Source: Trema orientale | Taxonomy: Eukaryota; Streptophyta; Magnoliopsida; Rosales; Cannabaceae | Length of the DNA stretch: 64,000 nt | Assembly: GCA_002914845.1 (NCBI GenBank) | Contig: JXTC01000174.1 | Span: 465,233 to 529,232 of the forward strand | Direction of reading: 5' to 3' | Part shown: positions 11,443 to 23,517 of the stretch, one piece after another | How positions within the stretch are numbered: position 1 is the stretch's first letter | Layout: each line of letters opens with the position of its first letter | Position numbers and translations under genes: made by a program | The notes under the pieces: generated by a model | Databases searched by the model: none | Seen by the model: the letters and a program-made list of their open reading frames with translations, nothing else | What the model was told of the DNA's origin: nothing

Positions 11443-12989
11443 TCATATTTCTTGATAGGACCAAGACCTGGACTAATTGATGTTGATTTTCGTATTCCCT
11501 TGATTTTTTTTTTTTTTTTTAAGATGAGATTGATGCAATGATATAAATACTACTAGGTGAGCGAACCCAAACATTAAGGTGGGTAGGGGTTAGAGTGGTA
11601 TTAAATATAATTGTAGAAAACTAGAGTTGGAAATTCTCATCACTTGCCTAAAAGCTTATTTTTTATTGAGAGAGATTACATTTCAATTGGTGGATTATTG
11701 AGCTTGTGGTGTAATCATCACTTATTGCAAGTTCTTTTATAGTTTTTAAACTCACTTTTTTATTATTATTACTATATATACATATCTCTATATACATATT
11801 GATTTTGTCAATTTTAGATGTGGCCATCATTTTGAAGCCCTTGAATTTTGTTGTTGAGGCATTTTTTCGTTAAGGAATTCTAAGTACAACTTTCATCTGG
11901 TGAGTACATTTTTAATAATTTTTCAAGATTGTTAATTATATGCTTAGTTGGGAGTTGTTTCATGCTTTAAAGTTTGATTTAGTATATATGCATATAATGA
12001 GCATGGGTATCATTTAAAAATAAAACTTTTTATTTATCCCGCATCTATCTTCCTGTCTGGCCAAAGGAAAGGCATGTTTTAGTGTTGCTGATCTTTTTTT
12101 TTGGTCAGTGTTTTACTTGGTTGTTACTTTTTTCACTACTTTGTTTTTGGAAAATATGTTGATTGTATCTTTATTTTTGGCTATTTTTTCAATCATAGAT
12201 ATATTTTTTTTTTGCCATTTTATTTACGTGTTTTGCTTCTTGTTATTTTCTATATTTTTTTCTCTTTCAAATACATTCACCTCTCGTGATGTAATTTTTT
12301 TTTTTATTTATATTGTAAATTTATGAACCATTTGTATCATTTTTACTATTTAATAAAATTATTTTTTTTATCAATCATAAATATATGAATTAGTTATATA
12401 TAATATTAAATTATTTAGCAGTTATTAAAAATTTTAATTATTTATTAATAATTAATAATTAATTTTTAAAAAAAATTAATAAAATATTTGCCGACACATA
12501 AATGCTAGTGCGTCAATAAAAATTTTATTAAATTAAAAAAGTTAATTATTAATTTTTTACTTTACTGACACATTTTTGTGTGGACAAAAATCTGATATTA
12601 GCCGACGTGTGTTTTGCATTGGTTCGCTGACAAAAGAAGTAAGTCACATGTAAGTATCTCTAAATATTTTTTTTAAAAAAAGGCACGTGTATACAATAAG
12701 ATAAGCTTAACATTAGGCAATAGCTATTACAAATATTACTATATAAGAAAAGATACAAATGTAAAGCAAAGAAAAATTGTTGTTGTACGCTGACCTTATT
12801 TATTTATTTAAAAAATAAAAAGCAAGGAGCTGGAGTACAAACTCGATAAGCGAGGTATATCCATTTGGGATTTGTCATGAATAACCATCAAGGATTTGTA
12901 CAAAAATAAGAGTTTAAGCACTATGTATTATGCAAGTAATTTATATATCAATTAGACTCATAAATAATTCAAATAAAATCATACATACC
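11443..12989. other. AT-rich intergenic stretch
   Basis: No supported gene; the long plus-strand frames at 12100-12330 are low-complexity Phe/Ile/Tyr translations of T-rich DNA. The segment 12490-12650 repeats GCCGACAC/GCTGACA-like words in both orientations and may be a decayed DNA transposon end. Confidence 0.5.
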
Positions 12990-15420
12990 ATCATTCCAAA
13001 AGTTCTTCATCTTCTTTGAGTTGAGGTTGGACTTAATCATCATCTTTGATTTGTCTTTAAGATCCAATCATTCAAGCTTAATACCATGCCTACAATAATA
13101 TCATCTATGCTTTTCTCCTTAGAGGAGTCATTAGTCTCATCAAATATCACATACATAGATTCGTCTACTATGTAGTTCTTTTATTGAAAAACTTTATGCA
13201 TTACTAGTAGTAGAGCAACCAAGAAAAGTTCCAACATTGGATTTTTAATCAATATTTTCAAATTGTCTTTGTTTTTTAAAAAGAACAAAGTATTTGCATC
13301 CAAAGACTCTAAAATAATCAATATTGGGTTTTTTATCATTTCAAAACTCATAATGGTATTTTATTCAAAATAAGTTTAATCAACACCTGGTTTAAATCAT
13401 CACAAACAGTGTTGATGACTTTGGCATAAAAGTAGTTTAGTAAAATATTTGTATTCGATATAGCCATTTCGAAACTAATAAAGAAAATTATTTTTTTTAA
13501 AAAATAAAATATCAAGTACCTTAAGGGCATAATAAAAATGACTTATTTTTCAAAGTAGCATGCTTTACAAATCTTGTCATTTCCATCAACAAAATAGACT
13601 AGGTAAACAATAACAAGATTTCTTTAGTAAAGTTTTGAAATTGTACGCATACTAGCATGTTCAAGTTTTCTATGCCATTATCAATAAATATTTTCTTTTA
13701 AAGCAAAATAAAATTTATCTTGACTTGAAAACTTTTTCACAATAATAAAACTATAATTTTTTTAATAAAAAAATATATAATCTCATTTGTTCAAAAATTT
13801 CAAATTAAATATTTGAAAGGCTAAAAGAAAAATTCAATAACCCTAATCATATTATTGATAAAAATTAAGCATATTATATTTCTAGCAAGACATTCTCAAA
13901 AATAGACAAAGAATTGTTACCAATATTACTTATGCCAATGATCTTATTTTTTGTGTTGTCTCAAAAAATAAAATATCCACCATAATTTCTTTGTGAAAGT
14001 TGAGAGCTTCGTGAAGTCATCGGTAGTACTTGGAGCAACCACATTCTTACTTGTTCCTATAACAAAGATTCAAATTTGGATTTTTGATACCCACATAACT
14101 TTGAGTCCTTGGGGGTTAGTCTTTGAATTCTTTGATACTCATTCTTGTTTAACACCATATTATGCATTTTTCTTGATGGAGCATGAAAAATTAGTATGAC
14201 CATTTTGGTTCCAATAATTGCATACACATTTTGAGTCATTACTAGATGTTACTTTGACAAAATAAGTTTTGAAATACTTTTGTTTTATAAAAGGATTGTA
14301 TCCTATACCTCCTTTGTCAAAAATACATCTTTGTCCACCAAGCATTAAATCAAAATTCTTCTTTCCATTTGTGAACTTGTAGACAATGTTGGTTAAACTA
14401 AAATTTTATATTTTAAGGAAGTATTTTCATTTTTTAAAGATACACATATATTACAAGTCAAAATAACTTCCTTTTCTTTTGAAAATTTCTCAAGTTCTAT
14501 TGATGAAAGAGATTTTCTTAAGTTCTTTTGATAAAAAAGATAATTTCTTCTTCAAAGCACTATTTTTCAAAATAAGTAATTTGTAGTTATCATGCAATTC
14601 ATTAAAATCATCAAGAAGCTTATTGTATGATAACTCTTTTTCATCACTTTCATTATCAAAATCACTACTAGCATCACTATCATCGTCACTACTATCATCA
14701 CAAGATTTTACCTCATCCTCAATTGCCATAAAGCATATGTTGTCACCTTGCATTTCTTCATTTAATTCATCGTTTCCATCATCAATACATGTGGCCTTCA
14801 TTTCATTTTCTTCTTCCCCATTTTGATTTTTGTTCTTGATCATTATAATTTCACGAGAAATGAGACATTTGATGAGTTCTTCTAGAGGAATATTGATGAT
14901 GTCTTTCTCTTCTTGGATAGCAATCACCTCCTTTTGATATGCTTTTGCTAAGCTTTTTAGAACCTTTGTTACCATTTTAGTATTGTTATAAGTTTTCCCA
15001 AGAGCATGAAGATCATTAGTGATGTTAGTGAATCTAATAAACATTTGAGCAATAGATTCATCACTTTTCATTTCAAATAACTCATAGTCATGCACAAGTA
15101 TACTAATTTTACTTTCTTTAATTTGATTTCTGTTTTCATATGAGCTTTCAAGCATTTTCTACATTTCATGTGCACTAGTAGCCATTTGTACACTATTATA
15201 AATATTTACATCTAGACTACATAATAAAGAATGCAAAGCATATCCACTCCTAGAAAACATGATTTTGTCAAAATCATCATATTCATCTAATTCTTTTTCA
15301 ACAAGTCTATCATCAATTATTTTTCGAGGAATATATGGACCTTGAACAACAAGTTTATCATCAATTATTTTTTTTTAAAGAATATATTTGTAAAGGTGCA
15401 TACATATTTATAGGGGTAAT
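12990..15420 (-). mobile_element. Old, degenerate Copia retrotransposon
   Basis: Pieces of a Copia polyprotein lie in order on the minus strand: gag (about 14490-15400), a zinc-knuckle remnant (CNYWNQNGHTNFSC near 14205), GAG-pre-integrase (DKICKACYF near 13560), integrase C terminus (FGCKYFVL near 13300, FLGCSTTSNA near 13220) and the linker VDESMYVIFDETN (about 13120-13170). Many frameshifts and stops separate them. Reverse transcriptase and both LTRs were not found. It is much more decayed than the 7.3-10.6 kb element and belongs to a different Copia lineage by its gag. Confidence 0.75.
14490..15155 (-). pseudogene. Copia gag polyprotein fragment
   Basis: The longest open piece of the old Copia element, 221 codons. 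It reads LESSYENRNQIKESKI, then DESIAQMFIRFTNITNDL, LGKTYNNTKMVTKVLKSL and IPLEELIKCLISREI, the conserved order of plant Copia gag. An acidic Ser/Asp-rich stretch and a coiled-coil-like C terminus follow. Upstream codons (SGYALHSLLCSLDVN, about 15200-15260) continue the gag across a stop. It is not a cellular gene. Confidence 0.8.
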
Positions 15421-15455
15421 TAGTTTTGGAGGTTCTCTCAACTTTTTCTTTTCAT

Positions 15456-15600
15456 TTACTCATTTTTATGAATACATTTCCTTTACAAGGGATTTTTTTT
15501 TTAGGGGGGTGGGGGGGGGGGGGGGTGTTTGCAAAAGGGATTATAATATTGTCTTCATTTACTATTTTTATGAATACATTTCCTTTACAAGGGATTATAA
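15456..15600. repeat. Short direct duplication flanking a poly-G tract
   Basis: The words ATGAATACATTTCCTTTACA and AAGGGATT occur twice, near 15469-15493 and 15571-15595. Between them is a run of G6-T-G15 (15504-15525), unusual in this AT-rich sequence and able in principle to form a G-quadruplex. Run length in such tracts is prone to sequencing error. Confidence 0.7.
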
Positions 15601-15795
15601 TATAGGTTTAGGGTGCCTTTTCGTTTATTGAGAAATGTTGTTCATTTTCGATTCTAAGTCAGGAATTTGTTTCTCGATTTCCCTCTCATATCATATTTAT
15701 TGCTCTTACAATTTTTAATTTAATCCCAGTTTATAGTTGTTTGGAAAAAATGGCAAGCATTGATGTGTAATTAAAACAAAAAAAAAAAGTCTTTT

Positions 15796-15976
15796 AACTT
15801 GATCTTTAAAAGAAAAAAAAAAATAAAAAAGTGAAGCTTAACTAATGACAACACTTATTACAAATTTAAAAAAAAAAATAATACACACTACTACCAAAGC
15901 TTGAACCCCTAACTCGCACATACATCCTTCAAGTCTTGGACCAACTGATCTAACCTAAGTTGGCAACTTTATCTTT
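15796..15976 (-). mobile_element. Second copy of the tRNA-derived SINE, inverted
   Basis: The reverse complement of 15808-15964 aligns with the SINE at 11259-11426: A box TAGATCAGTTGG (complement 15941-15952), B box GGTTCAAGCT (near 15898-15908), and the 3' part AATTTGTAATAAGTGTTG. Near-identical flanks AACTTGATCTTT (15796-15807) and AACTTTATCTTT (15965-15976) are probably its target duplication, with one mismatch. Confidence 0.85.
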
Positions 15977-16733
15977 GTTTTGTGACCAAGTACATCTGCT
16001 TTAAAAGTAAGTGCTACGTGTCACAAGGAGACAATAGCGACGACATAAAGGAGAAAAGAGAAATACAATCACTGATCAAAACGACAACAACCGCACAAAA
16101 CGACGTCAAAGTAGAGGAGAAAAAGTAAAAAAGTAATAAATAAAACTTTTGGCTGAAACGTTAAGCGGAGCTCCATTTTAGGGACACGGGTAGTAAAGTT
16201 CGTTGGGGCCATTTTTAGTTGTCAGCCCACCTGATCATAGACTTATTCTTTTCACTCCTCTTTAACTTCGATTCTGCATAAATATTGTGACACGTACATT
16301 ACTTTGATTTAGCTCATACTCGTTAATGAAACTAGCCTTTTAAATCAATATTCTGGTGTTTTAAGAGAAGTAATCAAAACTAGCCTCCTTTTAAATCAAT
16401 ATTCTATAGGTCTTAACAGAAGTATTAATGTAGCTCTTATTCTTTCAGGAAAAAGATATTTAAAAGACAATTAGCATGAAAAAGAATAATAAGACAGTTG
16501 AGTCTAAAACCAAAAGAGTGTCCCTTTCCATGGTTTATAGTTCGAAGGTGAGAAGGTAAGAGATTACTGTAACAATCCTTGAACAGTGAAGGGTAATGAA
16601 AAACCAGTAACTGTTACAATGATTATAGACATTCAATCATGATATGTACAAATCCGTTAACCCTCCCTCCAAATGTTAATTTCACACGTTCTTGTAAAAT
16701 GTAACCAATGCACTTTTGTATATAAATACAGGA
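15977..16733. other. Intergenic region and ATG13 3' flank
   Basis: No gene seen. It contains a direct duplication near 16330-16400 (ACTAGCC, TTTTAAATCAATATTCT, AGAAGTA). The last few hundred bases are the expected 3' UTR side of the minus-strand ATG13 gene. Confidence 0.5.
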
Positions 16734-19700
16734 CTATGCTTCTTCTCTGGAAACCACCCTTGTTCCACTTTTAGAGAGCAGAATATCTTTCATTTCTCTG
16801 TAAATTCGGAGCTCTTCGAGTGCATCAGCTGCCTTTCGAGGCATATAGAAGCCAGAAGCTGTAGTGATTCCTCCCTCAGCTTCAGCCTTCAAGGAGTTGG
16901 ATGAGTAACAGCTCGAATCTTGACGTAGAGGAGGCGCTGTCCTCAGCATGTGAACAAGAACACCGACAGCAGCATCTTGTGACTTTCGTCCCGTTGGCAG
17001 CGACAGCGAAGTGGAGTCCAAAGCTCTTTTGCCAGGAAGATTTTGACTGCTCAATCAAAAGTATTGAATGTAGAAAAACAGATAAGATACTGGTTTACTA
17101 AAGCAGGAAGCCTTGACATTTTCAAGCAGTGCACCAAGTTTACTAGAAGACAAATAAAAATAAATCTGGAAATGATTATTAACAAACGACAGGTAGCAGC
17201 AGTGGAACCCAAACAAATCTAGTTTGAACTATGTTTTGCCCTTAATCGGTGTGTCTCCCAGCTATTACCAATGCAATATCACCCAACTGTCTACATCAAA
17301 AGCGGACAATTTGTTCACAAATGCCAAACATGGCATTACTTGAGATGATTTTAAGAGAGTATTACTGTAGTCTGTATAATCCAACTGTTAACAATTAAGT
17401 CGAGCTTAAAGCTTGCTAGCACCAAGCTCATTAGTCTTATCATATACTCTCTCCTTACTCCTTCCCCTAATACATAGAAGTTTCTACAAGAATTCTGTAG
17501 GAGAATTTTGAATGCTACAATCCAAACCATTAACATCAAAAGTTCAATACCACGAATAAGACTAGCCACATTGTCTATAAAGGATCCTAATATTGTTTGT
17601 CAGGATCCTAATATTGTCCATCAAAAGTATTGCTTGTCAGGTCATTATCTTCATGCCATTCTCCATGAATGACGATAATGACCAGACAAACAAAGTCATC
17701 TTCCGCTTGTTTACGTGCACAAAAAGCAAAATAAATGAAAAACAAAAGGCCAAGCTTAGAGTTCAGATAGGCTGGCAAGGCATTATCCAATCACCCAAAT
17801 AACGCACACCCACCAAGTCTAAAATCCAGAAGCCATGGACTGTAATTTAGATAAATGGAAGAATATGAAAGCAAGTTGAGAACAATAATTTCAGGAAACA
17901 ATTAGATAACTTTATTTTATGACTGACAGTGGCTAATAACTCAATTATAAACCATAGTATAAGACAAATCTGAGTACCTGGCTTGAAACTCTGGTGTATC
18001 AACATCATCAACATCAAAAGGACATGAAAAGCCAAAATCATCCAAGTCATCCTGGAAAGATAATCTACTGGAGCTTCTAGAGAACCCAATACGTGGTGAG
18101 CCACTAGAAGATAATGGTCCTGAAAACCGCCCCGAATCATCTTTACTATCTTTTATGGCCTACAAAGAAAATTAATAAATGTTAATACTGTAAAGCATAC
18201 ACAATTGACTTAAATACTGTAAATGTAGAACAGGTAGCTAAATTAGAAAAACCACAACTACCTTCTGACCAATGAAGTGATTTGAAATTCCAGATGGTGT
18301 TTCTACAGCCCTTGAAGGCTCTAGTCTCCGTAGTGACCTCATTCCAGATGGAGACTCCTGCGACGAATTATCATTCCTTGTGCTTCTGGGGGATAAAGGA
18401 GGAAGCGAATTTCTACTTGGATCCGAATAATTGGGAGAAAGGTACCTAGAACTTCTGGCTGCCATTGTTGCCGGAATAGATACAGGGGCAGTTTCTGAAT
18501 GTTTACGAATTTGCATCGAATTGGGGTTGCCATTGTAGAAGTATGTTGGGGGAGATGGAGATGGAGATGGCGAAAATGGAGGTGAAAGCTGATACTCATC
18601 ATAACTGATAGCCTTTGGATTGCCGCTTAGCAGTCTGTAGTTTTGGGCTCTGTTAGAATACATATCATTTGGTGATGATGAAAAATCAGATGATATAGGT
18701 GATGCACGATATGCAGGTGGGGATCCAGAAAGTGTTTGGTTCTGAATAAAAGGTGCAGCTCTGTGAAAACCACTTGTCCAACTGTGTGGGCGTTCAAATG
18801 GTGTAGAAGATGGAGGTTGTACTCCTCTCAGAGGAAAGGAAGTTGCGCGAACACCCTTCTCCGAAGTGGGGAAAGATCTCAGTGGGTCAGTGGCAGGGCT
18901 ACCAACATAATCTGTAATTATCTTAGGTGGCATTGTTGTGGAAGGCTCAAGGTTAAAATCTGATAGGCTAGAACGGTAAGTCACAGACATGCAAAGGCGA
19001 CCAGGAAGAGCCTCCACAGGTTGGAAACTATATTCTTCCATCAATTCCTCCTCTTGCCTTGTAAATGGATCCCCAAATGAAGAAACCTTGTAAATAATAT
19101 CAAAATTATAAGTCTGACTGGAACTATTTAGCTGTTTAAAGATCTTGTATGTCGGCAGAAGTCTCATCAGTGAATATAGAGACCGTAGAAGTATGATCGA
19201 CTTCTTGTATGTCCTTTTGTAAGAGGCTGATGATTCACCAGTTTGAGGAGCTACCACCCTTGGAGATTCATACTGAACCACCCACCTCTCTATAACCGTT
19301 TCAATAGACGTCCCCACCGTTGAAGCAGTGTAGAGATTATCCACAGATGAAGAGTCAGGCCCTTCATGAACAAGTATTATGTCGATTATCATCGGATCCA
19401 TCACATTTCTGTGCCAAAAGTTCAAATTTTCTAGAGCTGCTGGACGATCTCCTAGTATTAAGTTGAACCATTTGTCACTCTTTCTCACTCGAGACACTGA
19501 CGAAAGGTCGCCACTACGATCATGAGAGCGTAGAGAAGGAATCCTAGAGTCCAAAATAACATGCAAGCTCTTCAAAAGAAATTGAGAAACAATATGTTCC
19601 AATTTCCCCAGTTCGGATTGAGGATTACTCTGCAAATCCATACTAAATCTCCAATTATGTCCCTTTCTCCTTCTTTAAAGCATCCCAAATCACATGCAAT

Positions 19701-20280
19701 CTATTCCCAAAAAAAAACCCACAAAAAGCTCAAGTCAAATTCATACCCTTTTAACAACTAAATCTCCAATTACATCCCATTTTCCTATAGTAAAGCATTA
19801 CAGATGAATCCACCCCAAATTACATGCTTAAGTCAGATTGATACACTATTGCATTCAAATAAAACAATTACCTTGGTCCCAGCCTCTGGGTATAGCAAAT
19901 TCAATAATTGACCTTAAAAAGAGTAAAAGTGGAGTGACACCCAAATCTTTCAAACAAAAACAGTCATCTGGGTATCAAAGATTTCGCCCAAAAATTTCAG
20001 ATCAAGCAAATGGGTATTGGTTTCAGAAACTTAAAACAAGAAAATCAAGTAAGGATTCCCAAAAAGAAATGGACCAAATCTAACTAAGGATTCAATACAA
20101 TCGGGAAGAAGATATATATCTATACATATAATATGTTGTTAAACTTACCTAAAGGACAACAAGGACGGTAATGGCAGTTAATGTTGTTCTTCTGCTACGC
20201 CAAGAGACGTGAACACAGGCAATTACCCGAACCAGGAACCAAAATAAACCAGAATTGCGTTGCGTACAGCACAAAGTCTC
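16734..20280 (-). CDS. ATG13: Autophagy-related protein 13
   Basis: Coding exons 18262-19641, 17978-18159 and 16734-17049 join in phase through GT-AG introns and give 625 residues, the usual length of plant ATG13. The N-terminal third (HIVSQFLLKSLHVILDSR, WFNLILGDRPAALENL, ERWVVQYES, RSLYSLMRLLPTYKIF, GRLCMSVTYR) is the HORMA-type ATG13 domain. The middle is a long Ser/Pro-rich disordered part with an LSFQDDLDDFGFSCPF patch near residue 490. The C-terminal exon is conserved (AAVGVLVHMLRTAPPLRQD, ALEELRIYREMKDILL). ATG13 is the regulatory partner of the ATG1 kinase and, in the established model, is controlled by TOR and SnRK1 phosphorylation to start autophagy. A non-coding first exon (from 20149 to about 20280, donor CTTTAG|GTAAGT) implies a 5' UTR intron just above the ATG. 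The 0.9-kb intron 2 holds a short tandem repeat (GGATCCTAATATTG, 17583 and 17604). Confidence 0.93.
19645..19835. repeat. Imperfect tandem duplication beside the ATG13 start
   Basis: AACTAAATCTCCAATTA, a T-rich stretch, TAAAGCAT and CCCAAATtACATGC occur at about 19645-19700 and again about 113 bp away at 19757-19830. The duplication lies in the 5' UTR intron or leader next to the initiator ATG and may have doubled the 3' splice region. Confidence 0.6.
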
Positions 20281-20772
20281 ATTTTAACATTTTTTATTCT
20301 TTCTTATTGTGAATTTCATTTTTAATATGTTTTCGCTTTTTGCCATGAACTTTAATTGTAATATATTGATTACAGGTAGCCATGAACCTTTGGTGTATGT
20401 TAAGGTTCGGTGGACCTTAAAAGAATTTAGAGAAAATTAGGTGGTTTATCAATTTTTTAAATTGGTTTAAGTAAATATTCATATTTTAAAAATTATATCT
20501 TAATGTCCGTTTTTCTAAAAGTTTTAGTTGTGGATTTCATTGTATTTTCATTTTTAGTTGTGGAATATATTGTATTTCTATTTTTGTCATTAAATAAGTT
20601 GAACATTTAGTTATAAACTTTTGATCTTGGTCATATACTAAGTTTTGGAGAAAAAAACGTTTAAATAACTAGCCGGTCCTTTTAAAATTGATATTTCCAT
20701 CATTAGACATAAAGAGCGATACAATCCCACCCCAAGAAAAAAAAGAAAAAAAAAAGACTCTTATTGTTTAGA
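20281..20772. other. ATG13 upstream region
   Basis: AT-rich, no coding region. It contains the divergent flank between ATG13 (minus) and the repeats that precede the ZUFSP-like gene. No clear TATA box stood out near the inferred transcription start at about 20280. Confidence 0.4.
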
Positions 20773-20955
20773 GAGTAATATTATAGACATCTTAAGGTGT
20801 CAAGCACCATACGAAGTATCAATTTTTCACTAGAAGATAGAATGGTACTTCAGGTGAGTCTCAGTGTGAGATTCAGTATATTAATTTCATCTTCTAATGA
20901 AAAAGTGACAACTTGTGTGATGCTTGCACTTTAAGGTGCCCAATAGCATTACTCT
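20773..20955. mobile_element. MITE with long inverted arms (hairpin)
   Basis: The first about 65 bases (AGTAATATTATAGACATCTT onward) and the last about 65 (reverse complement AGTAATGCTATTGGGCACCT onward) are imperfect inverted copies ending in the shared word TTAGAAGAT/CTAGAAGAT. The two flanking 9-mers, TTGTTTAGA and TTGTTCAAA, differ at two positions, which would suit a Mutator-like 9-bp target duplication. Confidence 0.7.
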
Positions 20956-21674
20956 TGTTCAAATGGCCCTATCATTAGCACGTAGCCATTGTTCATACGT
21001 TAAAGAATAAGTGGTTGCTGGCATGGGAATGGTCCCATTAACAAAGCCTAATTTAATCTTTGCTCGTGATGCCATTCGCATCGATTTGTACCAAGTATTA
21101 TAATTATCTCCATTAAGTTTTGAAGATACAAGAATGATTATTGGATTATCAGAATGGTATAAAGTATATAGGCTTGGTTGGATTCACTTCTAGTTTTTCG
21201 TTTATAGGAAATATAAGTAAAAATTTTGTTTTGGTTCTCAATTTTTAAAAATAAGAGATATATTTGGCAAACTTTATTTCACAATTCTTTTTCTAAAAGT
21301 AAAAAAAATCAAATAATAAGAGAGAAAGTCATATAAATTTATATTTGTATGTATATATATGTATCTACTTACATATAAATGTTTGTACGTTATTTTGTTT
21401 ACAAAAATAAATGTATCAGAAATTTTTTGTTACCTCTTTTTTTGATATTTTTTGTAACAACTTTTTAAAAACAAAAAATTTTCATGGTATTGGTAGTGGC
21501 AGAAAATAAAATTTTCATTTATCTGTTTAAAAAAAAAAGGCAGAAAACTAAAATAAATCCAAACAAGCTTATAAGAGTTTGAGAATGGGTCTAAGGTATT
21601 GGTAGTGGCAAAAACCTGATTTGTTGGATTACCAAGAGTTATATTCATGGTAAAATACAAATATATATATATAT

Positions 21675-21912
21675 GATTCCCAATCCAATAAGTATTTTTT
21701 TTACCTATTGATAGCTATTTTTTTAGCCGTTGGATCATAATCTAACGGCTACCATAATTTGAGTAGTTGAAAAATAAATAAATAAATAAATACATATTAT
21801 TTAATATTTTTTTCTTTCCACTTTTTACTATGAAAAGATGTGCATGACTAACTTTAATTAGGCAAAACAATACTTATAGATAGGTTAAAAAAAAAAACTA
21901 CTAGATTGGTGC
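21675..21912. mobile_element. MITE family I, third copy
   Basis: The ends GATTCCCAATCCAATAAGTA and CTACTAGATTGGTGC are inverted complements and match the termini of the copy at 313-550. The interior carries TAGCCGTTGGATCATAATCT and AAAAGATGTGCATGA, also shared with that family in inverted order. It is flanked by (AT)n as in the other copy. Confidence 0.7.
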
Positions 21913-22689
21913 TATATATATTAAGAGAGAAACGGCTGTTATACAAATAAAAAGGAAAAATAAAAAGAAAAAATGAATTAAAGATTAACATAATCATGCC
22001 CATAATTGATTAAATGAAAAAAAAAAAAAAAAAACACAGACTCTATTAATGCAAATTTTAATGATTCTATGTCAACTTTCATTTAATTTTATTTTGTTAA
22101 TGGTTGAAATGAATGTCATATCATGTAGTGTAAGTTTTTTGTGTAAATTTTTGGTGTCCCTAGCATTACTCACTTTAATATTAGCTATCAGAAAAACTCT
22201 CTCCAACTTGCTCGTGTTGAAGATTACGGCTCCTCATCATTTGCTTCTTAATGGCAGAGGCTTTGGTTGCGGAGGAGTTAGGAAGAGGCGGTGGCAAACC
22301 GAGAAGGGTATAATATATACCTATTTAGAACGAGATTTCGAGCTTTAGGTCGTATTTCAGAGTTAATTTGTCAAGGGTGAAATTCTGGGAAGTTAGTGAA
22401 ATTTTAAAATTTCATGCTTTTAATTCTGGTTTTTTTTTTTTTTAATTTGCGGCCAGAAATTTCAAGCTTTTCAATGCAAGTCAATTTAAAAAATGGTCAT
22501 CCACCTAATTTTCTCAATTTTTTTTTACAAGAATTTCAGGCTTCAGAAGTCATTATCTGCTTTCCAATAAGGAGAATTTACACCTAGGGGGTCTACTAAA
22601 TCCTTGTGATGAAAAATAGGACTCACTCGTTAATATTTTCAAAACTAACCCTAATTGTCATATCACACGTGTAAAATTACTTGGATATC

Positions 22690-23100
22690 CTATTTCTTCA
22701 ACAAACTTCAACTACTTTAGCCACCACCACCGGTCCCGATCCCGACCCCGGCAGCGGCGCCTCCGCTCGACTAGGGTCGAAAATTTTCGACCGTGGTTGA
22801 ACTGGTCCGGCCGCCTCTCCCGGTTGTTCCGATCGTTTTTGAATAGGTGGCTGGAAAATTTCGACCCCGATCGAAAACATTTTCGATTGTTTTTGACCAG
22901 GGTCGAACTACTGTTCGACCGTAGTCGAACAGTATGACTGGGGTCAAAGCCACCGGTTGAAATTTTTTACCTGCGTTCGACCGTGATCGAAAAATTTCGA
23001 CCCCAGTCGAACATAGCCGGCCGTCTTCTTGGAGACGCCTCTGTCACTTTTGATTTTTTCGACTTGGTCGAAAATTTTCGATTAGGGTCGAGTTAAGGGT
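22690..23100. repeat. GC-richer block of TCGA palindromes
   Basis: Within about 325 bases I count 17 TCGA tetranucleotides, mostly as GGTCGAA or TTCGACC. They form perfect inverted repeats such as GGTCGAAAATTTTCGACC (22775-22792) and a hairpin with arms CTGTTCGAC / GTCGAACAG (22911-22932). The block is richer in G+C than both flanks. Minus-strand open frames here have no family resemblance. It may be a foldback or other transposon remnant; the class is unknown. Confidence 0.6.
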
Positions 23101-23517
23101 AATTTTAGAACTCCGAAATATTCATTAAATGACATTGCAATAAAAATCTCACTTTTGTAAATGGTTTATAAGTTGTCCTTTTTTTCATTATATGTATTAA
23201 AAGAGGGTCAAAATTGATAATCCTCCTTCCAATAATGATTGCTGGGACTATGATGATGTGTCGTTTTCATGGCATTTGTGTCGTTTATTGAGGTTATTGT
23301 CGTTTTTAGTTTGTTACCTGTTCATGTCGTTTTGTTTTTATTAATTTGTTACTAGTTTTACCGAGAGAAGTTCCTGGCAAGGGAATGGAATTTGGAACGA
23401 TCCAGCAAATCTTCCCGCTCACGATATTCTTCCTACAATTAATCATCATCTTCTTCTTCTTGGTCGTCAAGTTCTTCTTTGTGAGTTTCGGGTTTGGATA
23501 TTCGTTCTCAAGAAATA

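Noticed and set aside
12101..12326. Overlapping plus-strand open frames
   Set aside because: The translations are Phe/Tyr/Ile-rich low-complexity products of T-rich DNA, with no family motif or splice context.
16716..17101. Plus-strand frames over the last ATG13 exon
   Set aside because: They are antisense shadows of a well-supported ATG13 exon.
22698..22953. Minus-strand frames rich in Pro/Gly/Ala in the TCGA block
   Set aside because: The composition follows the palindromic repeats. Two overlapping frames both stay open by chance and neither shows a domain.
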